Source of the DNA: Thiohalocapsa sp.
GTDB lineage: Bacteria; Pseudomonadota; Gammaproteobacteria; Chromatiales; Chromatiaceae
Length of the DNA: 64,000 nucleotides
NCBI GenBank assembly: GCA_021736785.1
Contig: JAIPFF010000018.1
Coordinates: 24,553 to 88,552, forward strand
Direction of reading: 5' to 3'
The position numbers and the translations under genes were made by a program. Within the stretch, counting starts at the first letter, position 1. The number at the start of each line of letters is the position of its first letter. Below the pieces are notes generated by a model. The model was not told the origin of the DNA, searched no databases, and saw nothing but the letters and a program-made list of their open reading frames with translations. This document shows positions 27,529-38,128 of this stretch, one piece after another.

Positions 27529-28397
27529 GGCTCGTCCCCTCGCTTGTGTCCGCCCCAGCCAAGCTTGGCGCGGAGGATTCCGTAGTGATTGTGCCCGCGC
27601 GGGTGCAGGAGCTGAACGCGATGGGCGCTGCGCTCGATGACGATGGGGGCGCCGTCCGCCATGGGCAGGTCGACCTGCCCGTCGCAGGTGAGTCGGACTT
27701 GGTCCGGCTCGTAGTTGCAGATGCGGATCTGTATGCTGCTGTGGCCGGCGACCACCAGTGGGCGGTTACTCAGGGTATGCGGGCAGATCGGCACCAGCAG
27801 CAGCGCGTCGAGGCTCGGATGGATCAGCGGGCCGCCGCCGGACAGGGCGTAGGCGGTGGAGCCGGTCGGCGTCGAGATGATCATGCCGTCCGAGCGCTGC
27901 GCATTGACGAACTGACCGTCGATATAGGTCTCGAACTCGATCATGCGCACGGTGTTCCATTTGTGCAGCACGACGTCGTTGACGGCGCGCCCGAAGGCGC
28001 CGTCGATGCGCGCATCGAGGACGGTGCGCTCGTCGGCGTCGAACTCGCCGCCGAGGATTTGATCGAGCCGCTGTTCCAGATTGTCGGGCGAGACGTCCAC
28101 CAGGAAACCGAGCCGCCCGAGGTTGATGCCGACCAGGGGAACATCGAGCTCCGCCGTGTCGCGTGCCGCGTGCAGCAGCGTGCCGTCGCCGCCCACGACG
28201 ACGATCAGATCGCAGCGACGGCCCAGATCCGTCAGCGTGACGCCGCCGCCGACGCCGGCGATGGCGCCCGCCTGGGATTCGTACAGTACCTCGACACCGC
28301 ATTGATGCAGATGCCGGGCGAGGCGCACGAGTGTGGACGCGAGGCGAGCGTCTTCGAGCTGCTTGCCGATGATGCCGACGGTGCGGAAACGGGACAT
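27522..28397 (-). CDS. nadK: NAD kinase
   Basis: 291 residues from ATG at 28397; an upstream extension lacks conservation. The catalytic loop VVGGDGTLLHAAR and the downstream NDVVLHKW and SDGMIISTPTGSTAY motifs are diagnostic. It phosphorylates NAD to NADP. Divergent from hrcA and overlapping recN at its 3' end. Confidence 0.96.
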   Translation of the reverse strand: MSRFRTVGIIGKQLEDARLASTLVRLARHLHQCGVEVLYESQAGAIAGVGGGVTLTDLGRRCDLIVVVGGDGTLLHAARDTAELDVPLVGINLGRLGFLVDVSPDNLEQRLDQILGGEFDADERTVLDARIDGAFGRAVNDVVLHKWNTVRMIEFETYIDGQFVNAQRSDGMIISTPTGSTAYALSGGGPLIHPSLDALLLVPICPHTLSNRPLVVAGHSSIQIRICNYEPDQVRLTCDGQVDLPMADGAPIVIERSAHRVQLLHPRGHNHYGILRAKLGWGGHKRGDEPC

Positions 28398-28504
28398 GGG
28401 CGGGATCGTGGGCCTTGGTTGAGCGGCCGGTGTGGGCGAAACGTTAGCATGCACGCCTTTGCGCGCCAACTGCGCACTGGCGCACGCACGGGGCCGTCGC
28501 GCGC

Positions 28505-28533
28505 TTGACAGCCCGGCCCGTTAGCCATAGATT
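28505..28533 (+). promoter_or_regulatory. Sigma70 promoter of the hrcA operon
   Basis: -35 box TTGACA (28505-28510, perfect) and -10 box TAGATT (28528-28533) with a 17-nt spacer. The start site would be near 28540, immediately before the CIRCE element, so bound HrcA would block transcription initiation or clearance. Confidence 0.85.
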
Positions 28534-28541
28534 TGCGAGGC

Positions 28542-28568
28542 TTAGCACTCTCGCGAGGAGAGTGCTAA
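28542..28568 (+). promoter_or_regulatory. CIRCE operator (HrcA binding site)
   Basis: Perfect inverted repeat TTAGCACTC (28542-28550), 9-nt spacer, GAGTGCTAA (28560-28568). CIRCE is the established operator of HrcA. Its location just downstream of the promoter and upstream of hrcA implies autorepression. Confidence 0.97.
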
Positions 28569-28607
28569 CACTTCTTCAGCGACGTGTGCGGGCATCTCTT
28601 TATCGAC

Positions 28608-29690
28608 GTGAGCGAACAGACGCGAGCAAACGATTCCCGCCGGATCCCGACCAAGGCCGGCGAGATCAACGAGCGCGCCTTGCACTTTTTGAAGGCGCTG
28701 ATCGAGCGGCATATCCGTGACGGACAACCGGTCGGCTCGCGCACGCTCGCGAAAGATGCGGGGCTCGACCTCAGCCCGGCCACGGTGCGCAACGTGATGG
28801 CCGACCTCGAAGACATGGGGCTGGTCTCCTCGCCGCATACGTCCTCCGGGCGGGTGCCCACGGTCTCCGGCTATCGGTTGTTCGTCGACAGTCTGCTGAC
28901 CGTCTCGCCCATGGAGCAGGACGATGTCAACGTCCTGCGCTCCGGGCTGGAATTCAACGGCGACCCGAAGGCGCTCATCGAGACCGCGTCGAGGCTGCTG
29001 TCCGGTGTCACGCACATGGCCGGGCTGGTGATGGTGCCGCGCCACGAGCGCGACGTGTTTCGGCAGATCGAGTTCGTCTCGCTGTCCGGCACACGCGTGC
29101 TGGCGATCCTCGTCACCGGCGAGGGCGAAGTGCACAACCGGGTCATTTATACCGATAAGGCGTGCAGCCCGGCGCAACTGCAGCAGGCCTCGAACTTCCT
29201 CACCGAGATGTTCACGGGCCAGGATATCAATACCGTGCGCCGGCGGCTGGTGGATGACCTCAAGCGCACCCACCGACACATGGATCAACTCATGGCGCGC
29301 GCCATGGAGATGGCGCAACGTGTCATGGAGACCGCCGAGCACCGCGACGACGTGCTGATTGCCGGCCAGACCAATTTAATGGAGTTCGAGGAACTGGCAA
29401 CCATGGAACGGTTGAAGTCGCTGTTCGACGCCTTCACGGAGAAACGACAGATACTCGATCTGCTCGACCGCTGCATCGAAGCGGACGGCGTGCAGATCTT
29501 CATCGGCTACGAATCCGGCTACGAACTGCTGGACGACTGCAGCCTGGTGACCACGACGTACCGCGTCGAGAACGAGGTGCTCGGCGTGCTCGGCGTCATC
29601 GGACCGACACGCATGGATTACCAGCGGGTGATTCCGGTGGTGGATGTTACCGCCAAGCTGCTTGCGGCAGCGTTGCGGCAGCAACCTTAG
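28608..29690 (+). CDS. hrcA: Heat-inducible transcription repressor HrcA
   Basis: About 360 residues. The N-terminal winged helix has NERALHFLKALIERHIRDGQ and PVGSRTL, with LSPATVRNVMADLEDMGLV, and the GAF-like domain follows. It represses chaperone genes through CIRCE and needs GroEL to stay folded. No ATG start: GTG at 28608 or GTG at 28584, neither with a clear ribosome binding site. First gene of a grpE-dnaK-dnaJ locus on the same strand. Confidence 0.95.
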   Translation: MSEQTRANDSRRIPTKAGEINERALHFLKALIERHIRDGQPVGSRTLAKDAGLDLSPATVRNVMADLEDMGLVSSPHTSSGRVPTVSGYRLFVDSLLTVSPMEQDDVNVLRSGLEFNGDPKALIETASRLLSGVTHMAGLVMVPRHERDVFRQIEFVSLSGTRVLAILVTGEGEVHNRVIYTDKACSPAQLQQASNFLTEMFTGQDINTVRRRLVDDLKRTHRHMDQLMARAMEMAQRVMETAEHRDDVLIAGQTNLMEFEELATMERLKSLFDAFTEKRQILDLLDRCIEADGVQIFIGYESGYELLDDCSLVTTTYRVENEVLGVLGVIGPTRMDYQRVIPVVDVTAKLLAAALRQQP

Positions 29691-29733
29691 CTGCCGCGCG
29701 CCGGCAATGACCTCGTCCTAACAATCAAACGAA

Positions 29734-29755
29734 GCGTATCAAGGCGCCGATACGC
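29734..29755 (+). terminator. Hairpin between hrcA and grpE
   Basis: Stem GCGTATC (29734-29740), 8-nt loop, GATACGC (29749-29755). No T-run follows, so it may be an attenuator or mRNA-processing structure instead of a terminator. Confidence 0.4.
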
Positions 29756-29802
29756 ATGCGGCCCGGGGCTGCGTTGCGGTCGGCACCGGGGAGATCGACA
29801 CC

Positions 29803-30432
29803 ATGAGCAAGGACCAGAGCAAAGACCAAGACCAGTATCAAACGCCCGGGGAAGCAGCCGATACCGAGCTGTCCGAGGCGCAGGCCGATGGCGCGCCGGG
29901 CGTCGAAGCGTCGGGCGAGCAGGGTAACCCCGGCGAGGCCGCGGACGCCGCGCCGGCCGACCCCGCGGAGCTGACCATGCTGCTGGAAGACGCCCGCTCG
30001 CGGGCCGACAAGACCCACGACCAGTTGCTGCGCACCCGCGCCGAAATGGAGAACATGAGCCGGCGCCAGGCCAAGGAGCTGGAGAACGCGCATAAGTTCG
30101 CGCTGGAGTCATTCGTGCGCGAGCTCCTGCAGGTGCGCGACAGCCTGGAGCTCGGCCATGCCGCATCGCAGGAAAATGACGCCGACATCGCCAAGCTGCG
30201 CGAAGGCACCGAGCTGACACTGAAGCTGCTCGGCGACGTGATGGCGAAGTTCGGCGTCGAGCGGATCACGCCCGAAGGCGAGCCGTTCAATCCGGAATAC
30301 CACCAGGCCATGTCCGTGCAGCCGCGCGCCGATCTGCCGCCGAACACCGTCACGGCGGTGATCCAGAGCGGTTACGTGCTGAACGGGCGGCTGGTGCGTC
30401 CGGCGCTGGTCATGGTTTCCGGTCAGGCCTGA
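29803..30432 (+). CDS. grpE: Nucleotide exchange factor GrpE
   Basis: 209 residues. Acidic, disordered N-terminus (1-60), long helix (RTRAEMENMSRRQAKELENAHKFA), then the beta domain ending VLNGRLVRPALVMVS, the typical GrpE C-terminus. It releases ADP from DnaK. A ribosome binding site GGGGAG precedes the ATG. Placed between hrcA and dnaK as in many Gammaproteobacteria. Confidence 0.96.
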   Translation: MSKDQSKDQDQYQTPGEAADTELSEAQADGAPGVEASGEQGNPGEAADAAPADPAELTMLLEDARSRADKTHDQLLRTRAEMENMSRRQAKELENAHKFALESFVRELLQVRDSLELGHAASQENDADIAKLREGTELTLKLLGDVMAKFGVERITPEGEPFNPEYHQAMSVQPRADLPPNTVTAVIQSGYVLNGRLVRPALVMVSGQA

Positions 30433-30440
30433 GACGGGCC

Positions 30441-30465
30441 CGCGGCCGACGGCCGAACGGCCGCG
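30441..30465 (+). terminator. GC-rich hairpin after grpE
   Basis: Stem CGCGGCCG with CGGCCGCG around a 9-nt loop, 9 nt after the grpE stop. No T-run follows; function as terminator is tentative. Confidence 0.4.
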
Positions 30466-30508
30466 CCGCCGCCCCATAGGGGCATCGATCCGGGCAGCCC
30501 GCAGTAGG

Positions 30509-30537
30509 CTTGAGAATCACAAGGTTTTGCCCCAACT
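30509..30537 (+). promoter_or_regulatory. Sigma32-type heat-shock promoter of dnaK
   Basis: CTTGAGA (30509-30515), 14-nt spacer, CCCCAACT (30530-30537), close to the sigma32 consensus CTTGAAA / CCCCATNT. It lies about 95 nt before dnaK. Together with CIRCE upstream of hrcA it implies dual heat-shock control of the locus. An inverted pair GGTTTTGC / GCAAAACC lies around 30523-30577 in the leader. Confidence 0.7.
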
Positions 30538-30631
30538 GGGAACCCAACTGAGGACCCGACCGGGGACCTAGCAAAACCGCCCGGATTCACGGTTTTACAA
30601 GGTTTAAGACGAATTACTGTGGAGAAAGCAT

Positions 30632-32593
<1,962 letters not shown>

Positions 32594-32921
32594 GTCCGGC
32601 CCTCGGGCGGGGCCTGCGGGCCCGCTGCGCAACGAGCCGCCGCCGCTCGTGCGGCAGCGGCGCCGTTCGGCCGTGGTTGCCGCGCTGATCACCCCGGACC
32701 GGGGTGATCGGCGCGTTGCGTTTGGCGGCGCGCTCGTCCCGCGGCCGCCGAGAGCGCTTTCGGGGCGGCGCGGGCGCGGCCGGCGTCCGCCGGGCTCCCG
32801 TTAGCCGTCCATCATCCCGATGCCTTGCACGCGGCTGCCCGCATTCACCGGCGGCCTGTGATGCAGCCGGCGCGCGGTGCCACGCGCCCGGCCGCTGAAA
32901 GCTGGAAGCTCGATAAGAACC
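32594..32921 (+). other. dnaK-dnaJ intergenic region with strong hairpin
   Basis: 328 bases with no gene. A near-perfect 23-nt palindrome at 32687-32709 (arms GATCACCCCGG and CCGGGGTGATC, one central base) could act as a terminator or mRNA-stabilising structure between dnaK and dnaJ; no T-run follows. I see no other signal. Confidence 0.5.
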
Positions 32922-34058
32922 ATGTCCCAACGTGATTACTACGAAGTCCTCGGCTTGAGCCGCAACGCCAGCGAGCAGGACATCAAAAAGGCCTTCCGCC
33001 GGTTGGCGATGAAACATCATCCCGACCGGAATCCGAACGATGCCGAGGCGCTGACTAAGTTCAAGGAAGCCAAAGAGGCGCACGATATTCTGTCCGATCC
33101 GCGCAAGCGCTCCGCCTATGATCAATTCGGCCATGCCGGCGTCAGTGGTCAGGGCGGATTCGGCGGCGGCGGACCCGGCGACTTCGGCGCCGGCGGGTTT
33201 TCCGACATCTTCGGCGACGTCTTCGGTGACATCTTCGGCGGCCGTGCCGGCGGCCGGCGCACCCATCGGGGCGCCGACTTGCGCTACGACCTGTCCATGT
33301 CGCTGGAAGAGGCGGTTGCCGGCAAGGACGTCAAGATCCGGATTCCGACCACCGTCGAGTGCCATCACTGCGGCGGCAGCGGCGCCAAGCCCGGCACCAA
33401 ACCGAAAGAGTGTCCCACCTGCCACGGCGCGGGTCAGGTGCGGATGCAGCAAGGCTTCTTCTCGATCCAGCAGACCTGCCCGCAGTGCCGCGGCTCCGGC
33501 ACCGTCGTGGAAGAGGCCTGTCCGCACTGCCGCGGCGCCGGCCGGCTGCGCGAGGAGAAGACATTGTCGGTCAAGGTGCCGGCCGGCGTCGATACCGGCG
33601 ACCGCATTCGGCTTTCGGGCGAGGGCGAGGCCGGGGAGCACGGCGGCCCCGCGGGCGATCTGTACGTCCAGGTCAACGTGCAGACGCACCCCATCTTTAC
33701 CCGCGAGGACAGCAACCTGTTCTGCGAGGTGCCGATCAGCTTCGTTACCGCGGCCCTCGGCGGCGAGCTCCAAGTCCCTACGCTCAGCGGCAAGGTCGTC
33801 CTGAAGGTGCCCGCTGGCACGCAGACCGGCAAGATGTTCCGCATGCGCGGCAAGGGCGTGAAGCCGGTACGCGGAGGCCCGGTGGGCGATCTGATCTGCC
33901 GCGTCTTGGTGGAAACGCCGGTGAACCTGACCGAGCGCCAAAAAGAGCTGCTGCGCGAGTTCGACGACAGCGTCAGCGCGGGCGGCAAGCACCACAGCCC
34001 GCAGTCGAGCAGTTGGCTCGACGGGGTGAAGAGCTTCTTCGAGAAAATGGGCTTCTGA
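32922..34058 (+). CDS. dnaJ: Chaperone protein DnaJ (Hsp40)
   Basis: 378 residues from ATG at 32922. J-domain with HPD motif ([11 protein letters not shown]), Gly/Phe-rich linker ([20 protein letters not shown]), four zinc-binding CxxCxGxG repeats ([32 protein letters not shown]), and the C-terminal peptide-binding domains. Stimulates DnaK ATPase and delivers substrates. Separated from dnaK by 328 nt. Confidence 0.97.
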   Translation: MSQRDYYEVLGLSRNASEQDIKKAFRRLAMKHHPDRNPNDAEALTKFKEAKEAHDILSDPRKRSAYDQFGHAGVSGQGGFGGGGPGDFGAGGFSDIFGDVFGDIFGGRAGGRRTHRGADLRYDLSMSLEEAVAGKDVKIRIPTTVECHHCGGSGAKPGTKPKECPTCHGAGQVRMQQGFFSIQQTCPQCRGSGTVVEEACPHCRGAGRLREEKTLSVKVPAGVDTGDRIRLSGEGEAGEHGGPAGDLYVQVNVQTHPIFTREDSNLFCEVPISFVTAALGGELQVPTLSGKVVLKVPAGTQTGKMFRMRGKGVKPVRGGPVGDLICRVLVETPVNLTERQKELLREFDDSVSAGGKHHSPQSSSWLDGVKSFFEKMGF

Positions 34059-34202
34059 GGCGAAAGCCGAGCGGCCTGTTGCGGGGCTGGCTATCGCTCG
34101 CCCCATCTCCTGTCATCGACCCGCGGCTTACTGCCGCCGGGCATCGGCGCCTCTGTCTTGTGGGTGCCGCCGATTCCTGTCTGGCCAGGATACTGATTTC
34201 GG

Positions 34203-34244
34203 CTACCGGCTACCGGCTACCGGCTACCGGCTACCGGCTACCGG
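34203..34244 (+). repeat. Tandem repeat, six copies of CTACCGG
   Basis: Six exact head-to-tail copies of the 7-mer CTACCGG directly after dnaJ. The length is likely variable between strains by slippage; no function is evident. Confidence 0.95.
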
Positions 34245-34563
34245 CGCGGCGAGTCATGCGTCGCGGATGCCCCGGCCGGTTTGCGGCGCGCCCGATTGCC
34301 CGCTGGGCGGCGCTGCAAACCGTCGGTCGCTCCGACGTTTCGGACAGTTGACAAATGCGCCCTCGGACATTCTCGGTGCGCGCTTTTCAACATGCTGCAC
34401 GGGCCGGCGCCGTAACCTTATCCGATGTGCATGTATTTGCAGTCTTTTCCTGTCAAGAGCTGTAAAAACAGTCACTTATCGCATTGGCTAAAAATGCGCC
34501 AATCTGTTGCAGCGGCTGTCTTTTCGGGAGGTTAGGACGCTTCTCAAAGTCTTCTCAACAAAG

Positions 34564-34572
34564 TTATCCACA
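34564..34572 (+). promoter_or_regulatory. Solitary DnaA-box sequence
   Basis: TTATCCACA, an exact match to the strong DnaA box, inside the AT-rich part of the dnaJ-typA gap. Only one perfect box is visible and no dnaA/dnaN/gidA genes are near, so it is not evidence of an origin. It might be a regulatory or titration site, or chance. Confidence 0.4.
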
Positions 34573-34855
34573 GCAGTTGTGCATCCATTTTACGAAGCCG
34601 CGACCGGCGGGCTTCTTTCGGGTGACGGCAATATCGCTTGCACGACCGGCGCCGCATGCGCCGGCACACCGGTTCGAGGCAGAGGCGCCTTTGTCGCTCC
34701 ATTGATGCAAGTGCCGGGGGATGCGCCGCGCGGAGTAGGCTATACTGGGCGGCCTGTTCGACGGCCGGCATCCGCTACCGCGCCGTCATCCGCACGAACT
34801 TTTTCGTCCGATTTTTTTCGTCCCGACGGTATCGACTGCCGGGCACCATGGAGTC

Positions 34856-36691
34856 ATGTCCGCCGTGATCGAGAACCTTCGCAATATCGCCATCATCGCC
34901 CACGTCGATCATGGCAAGACGACCTTGGTCGACAAACTCCTGCAGCAGTCGGGCACGCTGGGGGACCGGTTCGGGCCCGTCGAGCGGGTCATGGACTCCA
35001 ACGATCTGGAGAAGGAGCGGGGTATCACCATCCTCTCCAAGAATACCGCCCTGCGCCTTACGCTGAACGACCAGGACTACCGCATCAACATCGTCGACAC
35101 CCCGGGCCATGCCGATTTCGGCGGTGAGGTGGAGCGCGTGCTCTCGATGGTCGACTCGGTGCTGCTGCTGGTGGATGCCCAGGAAGGACCCATGCCGCAG
35201 ACGCGCTTCGTCACCAGCAAGGCCTTCGCGCATGGGCTGCGCCCGATCGTGGTCGTCAACAAGATCGACAAGCCCGGAGCGCGTCCGGACTGGGTCATCG
35301 ACCAAGTGTTCGACTTGTTCGACCGCCTGGGTGCCACCGACGAGCAGCTCGACTTCCCGATCGTCTACGCCTCCGCCATCAATGGCTACGCCGGGCTCGA
35401 GGACGACGTGCGCGACGGCGACATGACACCGCTGTTCGAGGCCATCGTCGAGCACTGCCCGGCGCCCGACGTGGATCCGGAAGGCACATTCCAGATGCAG
35501 GTCTCGACCCTGGATTACAGCTCCTTCGTCGGCGCCATCGCCGTAGGCCGCATCCAGCGCGGCAGCGTAAGGCCGAACCAGCAGGTGGTCGTGCTCAAGC
35601 GCGACGGTAACCGGCATAAGGCCAAGATCGGGCTCGTCTACGGCTACATGGGTCTGGTCCGCAGCGAAGTAGCCAGCGCCAACGCGGGCGATATCGTCGC
35701 CCTGACCGGCATCGACGCACCGAACGTGTCGGACACCTTGTGCGATCCGGAGATGGTCGAGCCATTGCCGCCGCTCAATGTGGACGAGCCGACGGTGACC
35801 ATGACCTTCCAGGTGAACACCTCGCCTTTCGCCGGCCGCGAAGGCAAGTATCTGACCTCGCGCCAGCTCAAGGACCGGCTCGAGCGCGAGCTGATCCACA
35901 ACGTCGCGCTGCGGGTGGAAGAGGGCAACGACCCCGAGAAGTTCCGCGTCTCCGGCCGCGGCGAGCTGCACCTGTCCATCCTGCTCGAAAACATGCGCCG
36001 CGAGGGCTACGAGCTGGCGGTGTCGCGGCCCGAGGTGATCTTCCGCGAGATCGACGGGGTCATTTGCGAGCCCTACGAGCAGTTGACCGTGGACGTCGAC
36101 GAAACCAGCCAGGGTGCCATCATGCAGGCCCTCGGCGAGCGCCGGGGCGATCTCAAGGACATGGTGCCGGACGGCAAGGGCCGGGTGCGCCTGGACTACG
36201 AGATCCCCTCCCGCGGCCTGATCGGCTTCCAGACCGAGTTCATGTCGATGACCTCGGGCACCGGACTGAAGTATCACGTCTTCGACCACTACGGACCCGC
36301 CAACGCCGCCGGCATTGCACCGCGACGCAACGGTGCGATGATCTCCAACGCCCAGGGCAAAGCGCTTGGCTACGCGCTATTCAATTTGCAGGATCGCGGC
36401 CGCATGCTGGTGGGGCATGGAGACGAGGTCTACGAGGGCCAAGTGGTCGGCATCCACTCCCGCGACAACGACCTGACGGTCAACCCGCTGAAGGCCAAGC
36501 AGTTGACCAACATCCGCGCCGCGGGCTCGGACGAGAACATCCTGCTGACACCCCCCATCCGCTTCTCTCTGGAGCAGGCGCTGGAGTTCATCGAAGACGA
36601 CGAGCTGGTGGAGATCACGCCCGCCGCCATTCGCATCCGCAAGCGCTTCCTGAAGGAGCACGAGCGCAAGCGGGCGGGACGCAGCAAGTAG
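34856..36691 (+). CDS. typA: Translational GTPase TypA/BipA
   Basis: 611 residues. EF-G-like G domain with [16 protein letters not shown], the switch region [34 protein letters not shown], then domains II, III, V and the TypA-specific C-terminal domain ([17 protein letters not shown], then [15 protein letters not shown]). It binds ribosomes and supports subunit assembly and stress adaptation. Single transcription unit; a TATACT box lies about 110 nt upstream. Confidence 0.97.
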   Translation: MSAVIENLRNIAIIAHVDHGKTTLVDKLLQQSGTLGDRFGPVERVMDSNDLEKERGITILSKNTALRLTLNDQDYRINIVDTPGHADFGGEVERVLSMVDSVLLLVDAQEGPMPQTRFVTSKAFAHGLRPIVVVNKIDKPGARPDWVIDQVFDLFDRLGATDEQLDFPIVYASAINGYAGLEDDVRDGDMTPLFEAIVEHCPAPDVDPEGTFQMQVSTLDYSSFVGAIAVGRIQRGSVRPNQQVVVLKRDGNRHKAKIGLVYGYMGLVRSEVASANAGDIVALTGIDAPNVSDTLCDPEMVEPLPPLNVDEPTVTMTFQVNTSPFAGREGKYLTSRQLKDRLERELIHNVALRVEEGNDPEKFRVSGRGELHLSILLENMRREGYELAVSRPEVIFREIDGVICEPYEQLTVDVDETSQGAIMQALGERRGDLKDMVPDGKGRVRLDYEIPSRGLIGFQTEFMSMTSGTGLKYHVFDHYGPANAAGIAPRRNGAMISNAQGKALGYALFNLQDRGRMLVGHGDEVYEGQVVGIHSRDNDLTVNPLKAKQLTNIRAAGSDENILLTPPIRFSLEQALEFIEDDELVEITPAAIRIRKRFLKEHERKRAGRSK

Positions 36692-36708
36692 ATACTGCCC
36701 CGATGATC

Positions 36709-36843
36709 GCGGCGCTCCTGATGCCGGCGCCCGTGATCCGGGCGCCGCTCATTCCGGCACCCCTCATTCCGGCACCCCTCATTCCGGCACCCCTGATACC
36801 GGCACCCCTGATACCGGCACCCCTGATACCGGCACCCCTGATA
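36709..36843 (+). repeat. 15-bp minisatellite downstream of typA
   Basis: Six near-identical 15-bp units run from 36754 to 36843 (two ending CTCATT, then four CCGGCACCCCTGATA), preceded by about three degraded units from 36709. In one frame the unit reads PAPLI, but no start or gene supports translation. It lies in the typA-smpB convergent gap. Confidence 0.95.
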
Positions 36844-36940
36844 CCGACTCAGGGCCATCGCAGTCGGGATATGCTGTGCGGCTACCGTCCGAAAAGACCC
36901 GGCCGCGAGAATCCGTGGCGGCCGTTCCTTGCGACGGCCG

Positions 36941-37417
36941 TCACTGCTGCTTGAACAGACGCTCCTTCTCGCGCTGCCAGTCGCGATCCTTCTCCGACGC
37001 GCGCTTGTCGTGCAGTTTCTTGCCCTTCGCGAGACCGATCTCGAGCTTCGCGCGGCCGCGCTTCCAGTACATCGCCGTCGGCACCAGCGTGTAGCCGGCG
37101 CGCTCCGTTTGGCCGATGAGCCGGTTCAGCTCGCCGCGCTTGAGCAGCAGCTTGCGGGTGCGCGTCGGGTCGGCATTGACATGCGTCGACGCCGACGTGA
37201 GCGGCGACAGATGCGTGCCGATCAGAAACGCCTCGCCGTGCAAAATCTTGACGTAGCTCTCCGACAACTGCACGCGCCCCGCGCGCAGGCTCTTCACCTC
37301 CCAGCCCTCCAGCACCAGCCCGCACTCGATGCGCTGCTCGATGTGGTACTCGTGGGTCGCCTTCTTGTTCAAGGCGATGGTGTTGCTGTTGCCGGTCTTC
37401 TTCTTTCCCTTAGCCAT
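36941..37417 (-). CDS. smpB: SsrA-binding protein SmpB
   Basis: 158 residues. [35 protein letters not shown] and the C-terminal basic tail with [14 protein letters not shown] are the SmpB signature. It binds tmRNA and brings it to stalled ribosomes for trans-translation. No tmRNA gene is seen next to it in this window. Convergent with typA. Confidence 0.97.
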   Translation of the reverse strand: MAKGKKKTGNSNTIALNKKATHEYHIEQRIECGLVLEGWEVKSLRAGRVQLSESYVKILHGEAFLIGTHLSPLTSASTHVNADPTRTRKLLLKRGELNRLIGQTERAGYTLVPTAMYWKRGRAKLEIGLAKGKKLHDKRASEKDRDWQREKERLFKQQ

Positions 37418-37576
37418 CGCGCCAGTTTATAGCAGGCGCGAGCCATCGTGAAAGCACCTTCGCAGTTGCGAGCGACGGCGATCCGGGCGATGCACGAATG
37501 CCGGTTCAGCGCCGGCGGGTGCGAAGGGGGGTTGACGAGGGTAAGTCGCGTCCCCTAGAATTCTCGGCTTACCAAT

Positions 37577-37652
37577 TCCCCGATAGCTCAGTTGGTAGAG
37601 CAACTGACTGTTAATCAGTGGGTCCGTGGTTCGAGTCCACGTCGGGGAGCCA
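37577..37652 (+). tRNA. tRNA-Asn (anticodon GTT)
   Basis: 76-nt cloverleaf including encoded CCA. Acceptor arms TCCCCGA / TCGGGGA, D-loop AGCTCAGTTGGTAGAGCA, anticodon stem CTGAC with loop containing GTT, T-arm GGTTCGAGTCC. An island-gene relic lies just beyond its 3' end, so this tRNA has served as an integration site. Confidence 0.97.
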
Positions 37653-37660
37653 AAAAATTA

Positions 37661-37691
37661 AGGGCTTACGGGAAATCGTAAGCCCTTTTTT
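37661..37691 (+). terminator. Rho-independent terminator of tRNA-Asn
   Basis: Perfect stem GGGCTTACG (37662-37670), 6-nt loop, CGTAAGCCC (37677-37685), followed by six T. Confidence 0.93.
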
Positions 37692-37700
37692 CGTTTTGGA

Positions 37701-37859
37701 TCATTTCCGGTAGCCGTTCGCCGCCATCAAGTTGAACATCGGTCGACCATCGCCTCCGCCCGCGGCCGACCTGCTGGGGAGGAGACTTCCCGGCCGGCGC
37801 CGGACCGAAACCTCCTCGGCCAGGACGAGCCTGACTTCGCGCTCGACCGGCGCATCTCA
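37701..37859 (-). pseudogene. Relic of a DUF3987 island gene (3' end)
   Basis: On the minus strand a 53-codon open piece reads VRLVLAEE, then about 25 Arg/Ser/Gly-rich residues, then MAANGYRK and stop. It parallels the C-terminus of the gene at 62905-64000 (IRPVLAEKDA ... LAPTNGYQ). Both stop codons lie exactly 49 nt past the 3' end of a tRNA gene. The rest of the gene is missing, so this is what remains of an island once inserted at tRNA-Asn. The reading is by eye and short. Confidence 0.6.
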
Positions 37860-38128
37860 TGGTAACCGCCACCAGCGACGAACGATGGTGTTCCCGCCCG
37901 GGATGTCGCCCTGTATGTCGCCGTACCTCCCCTCTTCCCAAGAGCGGGCACAGCCTGGCGCCGGCGCTGCTCAAGTGCCCCTCAAGCAGCCTCACCGCGT
38001 CCTGACCGACATTCCCGCCCTCGCCAGCCTCTCCAGCTAGCTCGACTTGTACGCACAGGGTCGCTTGGATTTCCGATCCCTATCCCTTATACCTTAGCGA
38101 TTGTCCCTTATCCCTCTTGCAACATGTG
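37860..38128. other. Island scar between the relic and the GTPase gene
   Basis: About 270 bases without a supported gene, probably further decayed island DNA. A less GC-rich stretch at 38050-38125 may hold the promoter of the next gene; no boxes are convincing. Confidence 0.4.

Larger units (their letters stand above)
34059..34855 (+). other. Long intergenic region between dnaJ and typA
   Basis: About 800 bases without a supported gene. It holds a 7-bp tandem repeat (34203-34244), an AT-rich island (about 34420-34620) with a small inverted repeat ATTGGC/GCCAAT (34483-34503), a perfect DnaA-box sequence (34564-34572), and a TATACT -10-like box (34741-34746) that may serve typA; its -35 is poor. 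Confidence 0.5.

Noticed and set aside
34564..34572. Replication origin suggested by the DnaA box
   Set aside because: Only one perfect box, no dnaA, dnaN, gyrB, rpmH or gidA nearby, and no cluster of boxes.
35740..36954. 404-codon frame overlapping typA and translating the minisatellite as PAPLI repeats
   Set aside because: It lies out of frame inside typA, has no start signal, and its repeat portion is explained by the 15-bp DNA repeat.
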